Positions 53,722 to 62,694 are shown, numbered from the stretch's first letter. The stretch: 64,000 bases of DNA from Actinomycetota bacterium (GCA_016871395.1 VFYV01000004.1:1-64000), one strand, 5' to 3'. Notes: generated by a model from the sequence alone, not told the origin. Made by a program: numbers and translations.

Positions 53722-53848
53722 AGTGTCGGACCGAAAAATTTTCGATGGTTGCACACTGCACGGATGTGCCCCGACTTTCACTAAATGTGTGACCCGCGAT
53801 GTTCCCCAACCGGTGGCCAGAAACGTCGGAAATCGGGGAAAATCTTCC

Positions 53849-54652
53849 TCAACTTCGCCCCAGTTCGCGGCCGCGCTCGGTCGCGGCACGCACTGCGTCG
53901 ATGAAGGCCGTGCGCACGGCATGCCCCTCGAGCACGGCGATACCGGCCGCCGTGGTGCCACCTGGTGATGTCACCCTGGCACGCAGGTCGGCGGGCTGCT
54001 CGCCGCCGGCCAGCAACGCGGCCGATCCGGTCAACAGTTGTCGCACCAACGCATCGGCGACGTCTCGTGACAGTCCGGCGGCCACTCCCGCGTCGATCAA
54101 GGCCTCGGCAACCAAGAAAAGGTAGGCGGGACCGCTACCGGCCAAACCGGTGACGGCATCGAGGTGCGTTTCGGCGACGCGCAGCACGGTACCCACCGCA
54201 CCGAGGATCGATCCCGCCCATTCCATGTCGACTTCGGACGCGCGTGTCCCCGCCGCGATCGCCGACGCTCCCTGGCGGACCATGGCCGGCGTGTTGGGCA
54301 TCGCACGCACCACCGCGACGTGATCGCCGGCGGCTGCTTCGAGGGTGGCGATGGTGACCCCGGCCGCGATGGACAGAACTCGGGTGGCCCCACAGGCAAC
54401 CGCTCGTGCCACCACCGCCGGAACATCGAGAGGCTTCACCGCGATGACGACGGCCTCGCACTCGGGGATGTCACCGGTGACGTTCACCGCCGGAAACATG
54501 GTTCGCAATTGTTGGCGTCGGGCCTCGATCACCTCGACAATCGACAGCCGGGAGGTATCGACCGTGGACGCGGCCAACAGGCCTCCCACCAGCGCGGCAC
54601 CCATGTTGCCACCACCGACCACCACCAGAGTCGACTTCGAGGCGTTGGACAT
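53849..54652 (-). CDS. proC: Pyrroline-5-carboxylate reductase
   Basis: The last step of proline synthesis. 267 residues with the N-terminal Rossmann motif VVVGGGNMGAALVGGL, VIAVKPLDVPAV, VRAMPNTPAMVRQGA and the C-terminal signature VTSPGGTTAAGIAVLE. ATG start. It is followed by 325 bases without a gene that contain the leader described for the SAM hydrolase-family gene. Confidence 0.96.
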   Translation of the reverse strand: MSNASKSTLVVVGGGNMGAALVGGLLAASTVDTSRLSIVEVIEARRQQLRTMFPAVNVTGDIPECEAVVIAVKPLDVPAVVARAVACGATRVLSIAAGVTIATLEAAAGDHVAVVRAMPNTPAMVRQGASAIAAGTRASEVDMEWAGSILGAVGTVLRVAETHLDAVTGLAGSGPAYLFLVAEALIDAGVAAGLSRDVADALVRQLLTGSAALLAGGEQPADLRARVTSPGGTTAAGIAVLEGHAVRTAFIDAVRAATERGRELGRS

Positions 54653-54681
54653 GACATCACGCTAACGCTCAGGGGCATCCC

Positions 54682-54711
54682 GTCGGCGCCGACTTCCCGA
54701 CCGGCGCCGAC
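54682..54711. other. Perfect 10-base hairpin between the YbjN-like gene and proC
   Basis: GTCGGCGCCG and CGGCGCCGAC flank a 10-base loop, about 30 bases before the proC ATG and 66 bases past the end of the YbjN-like gene. No T-run follows. It may be a weak or factor-aided terminator for the mshA transcript or a leader structure of proC. Confidence 0.35.
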
Positions 54712-54777
54712 GAGACATCGACGGGTGGGCGGGACGCACGGGTCACCGGCGATGAAACGGGTCGTCGACGGATGTTT

Positions 54778-55248
54778 TCAGTCGGCGAAACGCGTGGCGT
54801 ACCCCAGCATCAACAGCGGTCGGAAGCACTGTTCGACGTGGGCGTACATCGAGCCGACGATGCGGTCGAGTTCGGATTCGGTGAGCCCGATCAACGGAAG
54901 ATCACCGCGCAGATACACCGCATCCTCGAGGCCCAACGAGAAATGCGCACCGACCAACCGGTCGTTGCGACGCAGCAACTGCTCGTTGAACTCGGCCACG
55001 TTCTCCTCGGGAGCCGGCATCACGTAGGTCTCGTAACGCAGGGTGCGCTGACCGAGGGTGATCCAAACGGTGATGAAGTCCTTGGTCTCCCCGCGCATTC
55101 GCACGTACCAACGGGCGCGAAACATCGGATCAGGATCGGCGATGTCTATGGCCAAGATCGTCTTGTTCGACGACTTCATGGCCCCGAGCCATTCGTCGAT
55201 GCGCCGCTCGAGGATCGCGAGCGATTCGTCGTCGAAGAGATCGCTCAC
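54778..55248 (-). CDS. YbjN domain protein
   Basis: A 156-residue soluble protein of the YbjN (type III secretion chaperone-like) fold family; the middle part RARWYVRMRGETKDFITVWI and the late SLGLEDAVYLRGDLPLIGLT fit relatives next to mshA in mycobacteria. Molecular role unknown. I chose GTG 55248 because it overlaps the mshA stop by GTGA; the frame continues upstream inside mshA without similarity. Confidence 0.82.
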   Translation of the reverse strand: MSDLFDDESLAILERRIDEWLGAMKSSNKTILAIDIADPDPMFRARWYVRMRGETKDFITVWITLGQRTLRYETYVMPAPEENVAEFNEQLLRRNDRLVGAHFSLGLEDAVYLRGDLPLIGLTESELDRIVGSMYAHVEQCFRPLLMLGYATRFAD

Positions 55249-56456
55249 GAGCAATTGACGAGGGAGCGGGCCGTGATGTCGGAATACACCCGGCGCAGGC
55301 GGGCCGCCGCAAAGCTCCACGTGTAGCGACGACCGCGTTCGGCCGCGGCGGCTCTCATGGACGCGGCCAACGAGGGGTTGCGCAGCAAATGATCGGTGTA
55401 CGCGGCGAACTGCTCGGGATCACGATCGTTCACCAGGAACCCGGTCGACCCGTGATCGACCAACGACAACAGCCCGCCAACGCCGTTCGCCACCACGGGG
55501 ATTCCGCAAGCGGCGGCTTCCAGTGCCACCAGGCCGAAGCTCTCCGAACGCGACGGCACCCACACGGCATCGGCGGCTCGGTAATAGGTGGACAACATGT
55601 GATGCGCTTGCGGGGCGACGAAGTGAACCTGTTCCTCGAGACCGAGTTCGCTGACGAGCGCGCCCACGCGACGAACCTCGATCTCACCCTCGTGGCCACT
55701 GGCCCCGCCGACCACGTACAAACTCGCGTCGGCGCGACCGAGGGCGGCCAAGGCGCGAACTGCCACGTCGACTCCCTTCAAGGGTTGAATGCGACCGACG
55801 AACAACAGCACCGGTCCGTCGCCCATTCCCAAGGCGTGGCGCGCACCGCGCCGATCGCCGGGCGTGAAGAACGCGTGTTCCACGCCGGGGGCGACGATCT
55901 CGAGCTTGCCGGGAGGCGAACCGTACAGGCGGATGAATTGCTCCTCTTCCTCATCGCAACTGACGCAGATCGCATCAGCGCAACCGATGATCGTCGCCTC
56001 GATGCGCTCACGACGCTCCGACTCGGGGTCGCCACCCTCGGCCTTCACCCGCGCCAACGTGTGGAACGTGGTTACCAGCGGAATGCCCAACTCGTGCTTG
56101 ATGGAATGTCCGGCGACACCCGACAACCAGTAGTTGGCATGCACCAAGTCGGCTCCTCTCGTGCCACGCATGTCGTCGAGAACGAAATCGGTGAAGGGTT
56201 CGATGACGGATTCCATCTCTTCTTTGGGAAGGTCGTACGCTCCCGCCGGCACATGGACGACGCGGTGGTTGGGCTCCACCAGAACCTCGCGGGGCAACCC
56301 CCGCTTCCAGTCGCGCGTGTACGTGGTGACCGCGACGCCCGCGTGGGCCAGAGCAGCCACCAACTCGCGGACGTACACGTTCATTCCACCGGAGTCACCG
56401 ACCCCTGGCTGCGCCAGCGGCGAGGTGTGTAAGGACAGCATGGCCACGCGAGTCAC
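55245..56456 (-). CDS. mshA: D-inositol-3-phosphate glycosyltransferase MshA
   Basis: The first step of mycothiol synthesis: transfer of GlcNAc from UDP-GlcNAc to inositol 3-phosphate. 403 residues, GT-B fold. SLHTSPLAQPGVGDSGGMNV is the family N-terminus, FVGRIQPLKGVD begins the second domain, and PSRSESFGLVALEAAACG is the donor-binding E-x7-E motif. GTG start. Mycothiol is confined to actinobacteria, so this gene supports the taxonomic call. It is followed by the YbjN-like gene, as in mycobacteria. Confidence 0.95.
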   Translation of the reverse strand: MTRVAMLSLHTSPLAQPGVGDSGGMNVYVRELVAALAHAGVAVTTYTRDWKRGLPREVLVEPNHRVVHVPAGAYDLPKEEMESVIEPFTDFVLDDMRGTRGADLVHANYWLSGVAGHSIKHELGIPLVTTFHTLARVKAEGGDPESERRERIEATIIGCADAICVSCDEEEEQFIRLYGSPPGKLEIVAPGVEHAFFTPGDRRGARHALGMGDGPVLLFVGRIQPLKGVDVAVRALAALGRADASLYVVGGASGHEGEIEVRRVGALVSELGLEEQVHFVAPQAHHMLSTYYRAADAVWVPSRSESFGLVALEAAACGIPVVANGVGGLLSLVDHGSTGFLVNDRDPEQFAAYTDHLLRNPSLAASMRAAAAERGRRYTWSFAAARLRRVYSDITARSLVNCS

Positions 56457-56517
56457 AGGATTCTGAAACTACCGGCGGGCGCAAAAACTTCCCGTCCCGG
56501 ACCCCGAATATCCGGTC

Positions 56518-57015
56518 TCAGCCCTCCAAGAGAGCGTCGACCGACGCTCCTCCGTCGCGATAACGACGTACGAGTTCGGCCGTCAACGCATCGATACGGT
56601 CGAACAACCGACGGCGGATCTCCGACTGCGTGCTCTCGAACGCCCGCAACTCGGCCTCCAGGGATTCGAGAGCCGCATCATCGAGATCGGCCATGTTGTC
56701 GAAGCCCAACCGATCACACAGGGCGTCGAACTCGGCGAGAAGCGGGTGGTCCGCGGCAACATCGGTGTCTCGTGGCGGACGAGCGGATCCGGTACTCGGC
56801 GCCGGACCGACTCCCGACTTCACGATGTCGAGGGCGGTCACCGCGGAGCCCTCATGACGACCATGACGCACGGCGACCACCAGATCGACGCGACCCTGAG
56901 CCAAACGGCGCACGAACGACACCGCGTCCTCGTCTTTGCGCAAGGTCTCGCGTTCGGCGCGCAGATCGGACAACGCCAACGTCTGTAAGTCGGTCGCTTT
57001 GCTCGGCTCGCTCAT
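56518..57015 (-). CDS. RsiG-like anti-sigma factor with two c-di-GMP motifs
   Basis: A 165-residue, mostly helical protein. Residues 29-44 fit exactly the c-di-GMP motif E-x3-S-x2-R-x3-Q-x3-D described for RsiG, the anti-sigma factor of WhiG in Streptomyces (E29, S33, R36, Q40, D44). A second copy at 127-142 (E127, S131, R134, F138, D142) differs only by F for Q. The two lie on long helices joined by a low-complexity linker, as in the RsiG coiled coil. ATG 57015 has GGAGGA 6 bases upstream and overlaps the upstream gene by ATGA. The partner sigma factor is not in the window. Confidence 0.82.
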   Translation of the reverse strand: MSEPSKATDLQTLALSDLRAERETLRKDEDAVSFVRRLAQGRVDLVVAVRHGRHEGSAVTALDIVKSGVGPAPSTGSARPPRDTDVAADHPLLAEFDALCDRLGFDNMADLDDAALESLEAELRAFESTQSEIRRRLFDRIDALTAELVRRYRDGGASVDALLEG

Positions 57016-57254
57016 CGACATCCTCCGGACACTGGTGGCAATACTGCCACCTCATCTTTGTCGGTGACGGCGGTCGAACCGAGCACCGCCTCTCCGTTCA
57101 ACCAGATCCGACAACTCGGCAGAAGGTCGGCGAAGCCCGGACCGAAGCGCCGTACCGCCTCACTCACCACCTCGTCGACCGTGGTCCCCGGCATCTCGGT
57201 CGACCCCACTCCGGCGATCTCACGCGCTCGGGCGAACAGTCGAAGAGAAGCCAC
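57012..57254 (-). CDS. MoaD/ThiS family sulfur-carrier-like protein
   Basis: An 80-residue ubiquitin-fold protein: LRLFARAREIAGVGS at the start, RIWLNGEAV in the middle and AVLPPVSGG near the end, as in MoaD and ThiS. These need a C-terminal Gly-Gly for adenylation and thiocarboxylate formation; here two residues, Cys-Arg, follow the glycines. The two glycine codons (GGAGGA) also serve as ribosome site of the next gene, so the tail may be a result of gene overlap, or it may be cut off. GTG 57254 is the likely start. Confidence 0.82.
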   Translation of the reverse strand: MASLRLFARAREIAGVGSTEMPGTTVDEVVSEAVRRFGPGFADLLPSCRIWLNGEAVLGSTAVTDKDEVAVLPPVSGGCR

Positions 57255-57288
57255 GTCGCCGAGCGTACCGGCAGTACCGTGGACTCTC

Positions 57289-57927
57289 GTGACGAGCAAC
57301 GCACGACGACCGGGTACCCGGGTGCTCGTTCTTCGACACGGGCAGAGCACTTGGAACGCATTGCGTAAATGGCAAGGCCAGGCCGATCCGCCGCTCAGCG
57401 ATCTCGGTCGATCACAGGCCTGCTCGGCCGCGGGTCTTCTGGCCAACGAATGTCCCCCCTTCGACGCTGTCGTCACGAGCGACCTCGAACGAGCTCGGGT
57501 GACCGGTGAGTTGGTCGCCGACATCATCGGTTGCCGACGAGTGTCCACCGACGCGCGGTGGCGCGAGAACCACGCCGGCGAATGGCAGGGACTCACACCC
57601 GACGAGATCAATCGCGATTGGCCGGGCTACCTCGCCGACAACCGTCGTCCACCCCACTTCGAGAGCGTGGAGTCGACCATCGAGCGAACCGTCGCGGCGC
57701 TTTCGGCCATCGCCACCACGCATCCGAACGGGTGCGTTCTCGTGATCTCGCACGGCGGAGTGCTCCGATTGTTGCGTCAGCATTTCGGCGACCCCGACAC
57801 CCGCTTCCCCAACCTGGCCGGTGGCTGGTTCGAACACGGGTCCGACGCAACGTGGCGCAACGGCTCGTTGCTCTTTCCGCTCGAACTCATCGCCGACGAA
57901 CTGCGCAACACCGGCGCGATGGAATGA
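57289..57927 (+). CDS. Histidine phosphatase / phosphoglycerate mutase family protein
   Basis: A 212-residue enzyme with the phosphohistidine motif LVLRHGQSTWNALRKWQGQ, DLERARVTGELVA, WRENHAGEWQGLTPDEI and the second histidine in VISHGGVLR. Members include cofactor-dependent phosphoglycerate mutase and phosphatases such as CobC; this length fits the phosphatase-like group more than glycolytic mutase (about 250). It is divergent from the MoaD-like gene (34-base gap). A gpm gene also lies near mshA in mycobacteria. Confidence 0.88.
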   Translation: MTSNARRPGTRVLVLRHGQSTWNALRKWQGQADPPLSDLGRSQACSAAGLLANECPPFDAVVTSDLERARVTGELVADIIGCRRVSTDARWRENHAGEWQGLTPDEINRDWPGYLADNRRPPHFESVESTIERTVAALSAIATTHPNGCVLVISHGGVLRLLRQHFGDPDTRFPNLAGGWFEHGSDATWRNGSLLFPLELIADELRNTGAME

Positions 57928-57931
57928 TCCG

Positions 57932-58540
57932 ATGACCCCCGAACCCGCGCCACAGCTCTTCGTTCCGGAACACGTCATCGATCTCGTCCCCGACGAGTCG
58001 GCGACCACGACGTCGAAGCCACCGGTCGATCCCCGGGGCGATCCCTTCCGCGTCGAGGTCATCCGTTCCAAGAAGAGGCGTCGCAGCGTCAACGCCCAGA
58101 TGGTGGGTGACGTGTTACGGATCTCCGTCCCGTCATGGATGAGTGCCGCCGAGGAACAGTCCAGCGTCGCCGACATGGTTCGTCGTTTCCGTCGTCGCCT
58201 GGCCACCCGCGACATCGATCTCAGCCATCGGGCCGGTCGTCTCGCGCGCACGTTTTCCTTGCACACGCCGTCGTCCATCGCGTGGGCCGACAACCTCACG
58301 TCCGTGTGGGGGCTGTGCACCCCGTCGCAATCCGACATCCGCATCTCCACCCGACTCGTCGGGTTCCCCACGTGGGTCCTCGACTACGTCATCGTCCACG
58401 AACTCGTCCACCTGCACGTGACCGGTCACGGTCCCGACTTTTGGGCCCTCGTCAATCGGTACCCGAAATCCGAACGCGCCATCGGATTCCTGATCGCCAA
58501 GTCGTCCGATGGCGATGACGATCCGGGCGCTCGATGCTGA
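57932..58540 (+). CDS. YgjP-like zinc metallopeptidase (DUF45)
   Basis: A 202-residue protein with the zinc motif HELVHLHVTGHGPDFW (HExxH and a third histidine), which defines the YgjP/SprT-like group. The N-terminal half has a basic region RSKKRRRSVNAQMVGDVLRI that resembles the start of the domain. The substrate of the family is not established. It follows the mutase-family gene by 4 bases and overlaps the next gene by 7, so the three are probably one operon. Confidence 0.87.
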   Translation: MTPEPAPQLFVPEHVIDLVPDESATTTSKPPVDPRGDPFRVEVIRSKKRRRSVNAQMVGDVLRISVPSWMSAAEEQSSVADMVRRFRRRLATRDIDLSHRAGRLARTFSLHTPSSIAWADNLTSVWGLCTPSQSDIRISTRLVGFPTWVLDYVIVHELVHLHVTGHGPDFWALVNRYPKSERAIGFLIAKSSDGDDDPGARC

Positions 58541-59727
58541 CCGCGCGACTGGTCGATCGACTCCTCGACGACTCCTACTCGACCGAGACGCGGCGACACG
58601 TCTTGGCCCTCACCACCGCGCGACTGACGGCGAACGCCTGCTTCCGGTTCGCACCGCCCTTCCTCGCCAGCATCAGCGACGACTTCGACATCAGCCTGTC
58701 GCGTCTCGGTCTGGCGTTGATGATCACCGAATTGGCCATGGGCGCGTCGCCCCTGCTCGGATCGTTCGTCGATCGCATGCGCCGTCGCAGCGCCATGACC
58801 GGGGGTTTGCTCGGTATCTCCGCCGCGGCCGTCGTGACGGCATCGAGTCCGAACGTCTGGATTTTCATCGTCGGCATCCTCATGATCAGCGTGGCCAAGT
58901 TCTTCTTCGACATCGGTCTGAGTGCCTGGGTGAACGATCACGTGCTCTACGAACAACGCGGTCGTGTCATCGGAATCACTGAAACGTCATGGGCCCTGGG
59001 CTTGCTGGTAGGTGTCACCGTCATGGGATTGGTCGCCTCGCAGACGTCGTGGCGGTGGGGCTACGCCGTCGGAGCGGGCGCGGTGGGCCTCATGGCCCTC
59101 GTCATCGGGGCGCGTCTCGAACGCCACGATGTCGCGGGTTCGACACGGCAACACGACGCCGTTCGCACACCGATGCCCCGACCCGGGTACCTCGTAGTCG
59201 CCGCCATGTTTTTTCTCATGGCCTCCAGTCAGGCCATGTTCGTCACCTTCGGCCCGTGGCTCGACGACGAGTTCGGATTCTCCGAGGCTGGTATCGCAGC
59301 GGTGGCCTTCGGTTTGGGCGCGTTCGAGTTGTTGGCCTCGGTCACCAGTGCACGCCGCACCGATGCCTGGGGCAAGGAGCGCAGTGCCATGGCCGGCGCG
59401 ATGTTGATCGCTCCCGCCGGAGTGCTGCTGGCCGTTTTGCACACCCAACAGGTTCCGGGGCTCTTGATGCTCGGACTGTTCCTGCTCGGTTTCGAATTCG
59501 CCATCGTCAGCCTGTTGCCGCTGGCGGCCAACCTCATTCCCGACGCCCCCGGGCGCGGGCTGGGCATCGTGCTGGCCGGCGGGATGCTCGGCCGGGCCAG
59601 CATGTCGGTGGTCGCCACCGCGACCTACGACCGGTTCGGCATCGAGGTCCCCGCACTGGTTGGTGCCTGCCTGGCCCTCTGCATGATCGTTTGTCTGATG
59701 ATCTTCAGCCGCGATAGCCGTTCGTGA
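58534..59727 (+). CDS. MFS transporter
   Basis: A 397-residue permease with about 12 hydrophobic segments. The loop between helices 2 and 3 reads GSFVDRMRRRSAMTGG, the MFS motif A region (G-x-x-x-D-R-x-x-R), repeated more weakly in the second half. Drug or metabolite export is possible, substrate unknown. The end overlaps nadE by 23 bases, tail to tail. Confidence 0.88.
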   Translation: MLTARLVDRLLDDSYSTETRRHVLALTTARLTANACFRFAPPFLASISDDFDISLSRLGLALMITELAMGASPLLGSFVDRMRRRSAMTGGLLGISAAAVVTASSPNVWIFIVGILMISVAKFFFDIGLSAWVNDHVLYEQRGRVIGITETSWALGLLVGVTVMGLVASQTSWRWGYAVGAGAVGLMALVIGARLERHDVAGSTRQHDAVRTPMPRPGYLVVAAMFFLMASSQAMFVTFGPWLDDEFGFSEAGIAAVAFGLGAFELLASVTSARRTDAWGKERSAMAGAMLIAPAGVLLAVLHTQQVPGLLMLGLFLLGFEFAIVSLLPLAANLIPDAPGRGLGIVLAGGMLGRASMSVVATATYDRFGIEVPALVGACLALCMIVCLMIFSRDSRS

Positions 59728-61348
59728 TCGGCAGACGACGATCCTTCCCGAAGGCCTTCTCGCTGACGCGCACCCCGGGCGGGCATTGACGTCGCTTGTA
59801 CTCGTTCAGATCCACCAAGCGGGCGATACGGCGAACGACGTCCTCGGGATGTCCCATGTCGATGATCTCCGCTGCCGTGCGGTCCTGCTCGACGTAGAGC
59901 GACAGAATCGGGTCCAAGATGTCGTACGGCGGCAGGCTCTGATCGTCGCGCTGGTCGGGACGTAGTTCGGCCGACGGCGGTTTGGTCAACACCGACTCGG
60001 GGATGATCACCCGGCCCGCTCGTTCGTTCACGTAACGACTGATCGCGAACACGTCCAGCTTCAACACGTCCTTGATCACGGCGTAACCGCCGACCGAGTC
60101 TCCGTACATCGTGAAGTAACCCACGGCCATCTCGCTCTTGTTGCCGGTGGTCAGCACCATCCATCCGAGCTTGTTCGACAGAGCCATCAGAATCTGGCCG
60201 CGGCACCGACTCTGCAGGTTCTCCTCGGTCAGGTCCGCGTCACGACCCTCGAAGCTGGGTTCGAGGACGTCGAGATACGACTGGAACACCGGCTCGATCG
60301 AGATCGTGCGGATGTCGATACCCAGAGCCGAGGCCAACTCGTGAGCATCGGTCTTCGAGCCCTCCGATGAGTACCGCGACGGCATGGACACGCCGTGCAC
60401 GTGATCGGCGCCCAACGCCTCGACGGCCACTGCGGCCACCAGCGACGAGTCGATGCCACCCGACAACCCGATCACCACATCGGTGAACTTGTTCTTGCGC
60501 ACGTAATCGCGGGTACCCGACACCAAGGTTTCGAACATCTCCTCGGAGCGGCCCAATACGGGTGCGATGGTCGACACCTTCGGAGCATCCACGTCGAGAT
60601 CGACCACCATCAGATCGGGGACGAACTGAGGGGCGCGGGCCAACACGTTGCCCCGCGCATCGAACACCATCGATGCTCCATCGAAGACCAATTCGTCCTG
60701 CCCTCCCACCTGATTGACGTACGCGATGGCGCACGCGTTGTCGCGGGCACGTTGCGACAACATGCGCTCACGCTCAGCCAACTTGCCGACGTGGAACGGG
60801 GAACCGTTGATGTTGATGTTCACGCGCGCACCGAGCGCGGCCTGCTCGGACACCGGACCATCGGGGTGCCAGATGTCCTCACAAATCGAAATCCCGACCT
60901 TCACCCCACTCACCTCGACCACTCGATGATCGCCTCGGCCGGGTTCGAATGTGCGTTCCTCGTCGAAGACGTCGTAGTTCGGCAACAAGCGCTTGTGATA
61001 GACGCTTTTCACGGCACCGTTCGCGCACACGGCGGCGGCATTGTGAATGCGCGGGCGACCCGAACCCGGATCGTGACCTTGGCCGACATCGACGAAACCG
61101 ATGACTGCGACGCACCGAGTGGTCAGCGCCGCCAATTCCTCGAGAACCGCCCGATTGTCGCGTACGAAACCGGGCTTGAGCACCAGATCCTCGGGTGGGT
61201 AACCGATGATGCTCAACTCGGGGAAGGCCACCAGGTCGCATCCGGCGTCGACGGCCCGTCGATATGCGTCGACGATCAGGGCACGGTTACCGGTCAAATC
61301 ACCGACGGTGGGGTTCAACTGGGCCAAGCCGATGCGAAGATTCGCCAC
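59705..61348 (-). CDS. nadE: Glutamine-dependent NAD+ synthetase
   Basis: Makes NAD+ from nicotinic acid adenine dinucleotide using glutamine. 547 residues in two domains: an N-terminal nitrilase-type glutaminase with the catalytic Glu (FPELSIIGYPPEDL), Lys (YHKRLLPNYDVFDE) and Cys (SICEDIWHP), and a C-terminal synthetase with the ATP loop GLSGGIDSSLVAAV. GTG 61348 (VANLRIGLAQ) is chosen; the longer frame upstream has no similarity. It is divergent from glnII. Confidence 0.95.
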   Translation of the reverse strand: MANLRIGLAQLNPTVGDLTGNRALIVDAYRRAVDAGCDLVAFPELSIIGYPPEDLVLKPGFVRDNRAVLEELAALTTRCVAVIGFVDVGQGHDPGSGRPRIHNAAAVCANGAVKSVYHKRLLPNYDVFDEERTFEPGRGDHRVVEVSGVKVGISICEDIWHPDGPVSEQAALGARVNININGSPFHVGKLAERERMLSQRARDNACAIAYVNQVGGQDELVFDGASMVFDARGNVLARAPQFVPDLMVVDLDVDAPKVSTIAPVLGRSEEMFETLVSGTRDYVRKNKFTDVVIGLSGGIDSSLVAAVAVEALGADHVHGVSMPSRYSSEGSKTDAHELASALGIDIRTISIEPVFQSYLDVLEPSFEGRDADLTEENLQSRCRGQILMALSNKLGWMVLTTGNKSEMAVGYFTMYGDSVGGYAVIKDVLKLDVFAISRYVNERAGRVIIPESVLTKPPSAELRPDQRDDQSLPPYDILDPILSLYVEQDRTAAEIIDMGHPEDVVRRIARLVDLNEYKRRQCPPGVRVSEKAFGKDRRLPITNGYRG

Positions 61349-61449
61349 GTCGCCGAGGCTAACGGCGACCCCAACTGACGGCGAGGTGAATCGAACCGCC
61401 GCCCGTGACGGTCGTCCGACGAGTGGTGCCACCCCCGCGACAGGGTCGT

Positions 61450-61466
61450 TTCACACAGCGTTCACA
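61450..61466. promoter_or_regulatory. Direct repeat TTCACA-N5-TTCACA upstream of glnII
   Basis: TTCACA occurs at 61450-61455 and 61461-61466, 11 bases apart (one helix turn), about 90 bases before the glnII ATG. The 11-base direct-repeat spacing with GTTCAC resembles PhoP boxes of streptomycetes; the complement GTGAAC/GTGAAAC also loosely resembles GlnR half-sites. Both regulators are known to control glutamine synthetase genes in actinobacteria. Confidence 0.35.
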
Positions 61467-61555
61467 ATTGGGCAACGGCGGGGAAACGCCCTCCTGCGAC
61501 GCTCGGCTCGCCCCAAAACCAAACGGCTCTGCCGAATTCTTACACGGAGGACCCC

Positions 61556-62560
61556 ATGGCCTATCAAGCCGAGTACATCTGGATAGACGGTACCGAGCCG
61601 ACACCTCTGTTGCGCTCCAAGACCAAGATTCTCGCCGACGACGTCACTTCTCCTCCGGTGTGGGGCTTCGACGGCTCTTCGACCAATCAGGCGCCCGGCG
61701 ATAAGTCCGACTGTGCGTTGCAGCCGGTCTTCTCCTGCCCGGACCCCATCCGAGGTGGTGACAACATCCTCGTGCTGTGCGAGGTCATGCTCGCCCAATC
61801 GAACCGTCCCCACCCGACCAACACCCGCGCCGCCTGCGCCAAAGTCGCCAAGAAGTTCGCCGCCAGCGAAATGATTTTCGGTATCGAGCAGGAGTACACG
61901 ATGTTGCGCATCGACGGCAGTCCGTTCGGCTTTCCGAAGGACGGCTTCCCCGAACCGCAAGGTCCGTACTACTGCGGAGTCGGCGCCGGTCGGGTCGTTG
62001 GTCGCGACATCATCGAAGAGCACACGCAGGCATGTCTCGACGCCGGTCTCCTCATCGAGGGAACCAACGCCGAAGTGATGCCGGGTCAGTGGGAGTTCCA
62101 AATCGGTGCGGCCGACGCGCTCACGGTGTCGGATCACCTGACCGTCGCTCGATGGCTCCTGCATCGGATCGCCGAGGACTACGACGTGGTCATCTCGTTG
62201 GCCGCCAAACCCCAAAAGGGTGACTGGAACGGTGCCGGAGCGCACACCAACTTCTCGACGAAGGCCATGCGCAACGACAAGGACATGAAGGCCATCACCG
62301 CCGCGTGCAACGCGATCGGCAAGAAGGTCATGGAGCACGTCACGAACTACGGGCACGACATCGAGAGTCGACTCACCGGTAAGCACGAGACCGCCCCGTG
62401 GAACAAGTTCAGTTTCGGCGTGTCCAACCGAGGCGCGTCCATCCGCATCCCGTGGCAGGTGGAAAAGTCGGGCCGCGGCTACGCCGAGGACCGTCGACCC
62501 AACGCCAACATGGATCCGTACACCGTCACCCGCCTCCTCATCGAGACGGTCTGCGGCTGA
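61556..62560 (+). CDS. glnII: Glutamine synthetase type II
   Basis: Makes glutamine from glutamate, ammonia and ATP. The 334-residue length and the motifs WGFDGSSTNQAPG, FGIEQEYTM, MPGQWEFQIG and NGAGAHTNFST define the eukaryote-like GSII class found in rhizobia and some actinobacteria. GSII has no adenylylation control. A clear GGAGGA lies 6 bases before the ATG. A strong terminator follows. Confidence 0.95.
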   Translation: MAYQAEYIWIDGTEPTPLLRSKTKILADDVTSPPVWGFDGSSTNQAPGDKSDCALQPVFSCPDPIRGGDNILVLCEVMLAQSNRPHPTNTRAACAKVAKKFAASEMIFGIEQEYTMLRIDGSPFGFPKDGFPEPQGPYYCGVGAGRVVGRDIIEEHTQACLDAGLLIEGTNAEVMPGQWEFQIGAADALTVSDHLTVARWLLHRIAEDYDVVISLAAKPQKGDWNGAGAHTNFSTKAMRNDKDMKAITAACNAIGKKVMEHVTNYGHDIESRLTGKHETAPWNKFSFGVSNRGASIRIPWQVEKSGRGYAEDRRPNANMDPYTVTRLLIETVCG

Positions 62561-62594
62561 TCGAACACCCGGTCCCGTGACCGGAAAATCGAGT

Positions 62595-62622
62595 GCGGGG
62601 GTCGGGGCAACCCGACCCCCGC
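62595..62622 (+). terminator. Hairpin after glnII
   Basis: GCGGGGGTCGGG and CCCGACCCCCGC form a perfect 12-base stem closed by the stable tetraloop GCAA. Only a short T3 follows (GACGTTTCCC), which is normal for high-GC actinobacterial terminators. It lies 35 bases after the glnII stop and separates it from the next glutamine synthetase gene. Confidence 0.65.
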
Positions 62623-62694
62623 GACGTTTCCCCGCTCGTACACCGAATCACCCGTGCCAATTCGGGCTTCAATTGGCAGACTGAGGGGATGACC

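Noticed and set aside
53732-53745. AT-rich palindrome CGAAAAATTTTCG as a regulator site
   Set aside because: Arms are only six bases of low complexity and there is no second element or gene start at a fitting distance on the plus strand.
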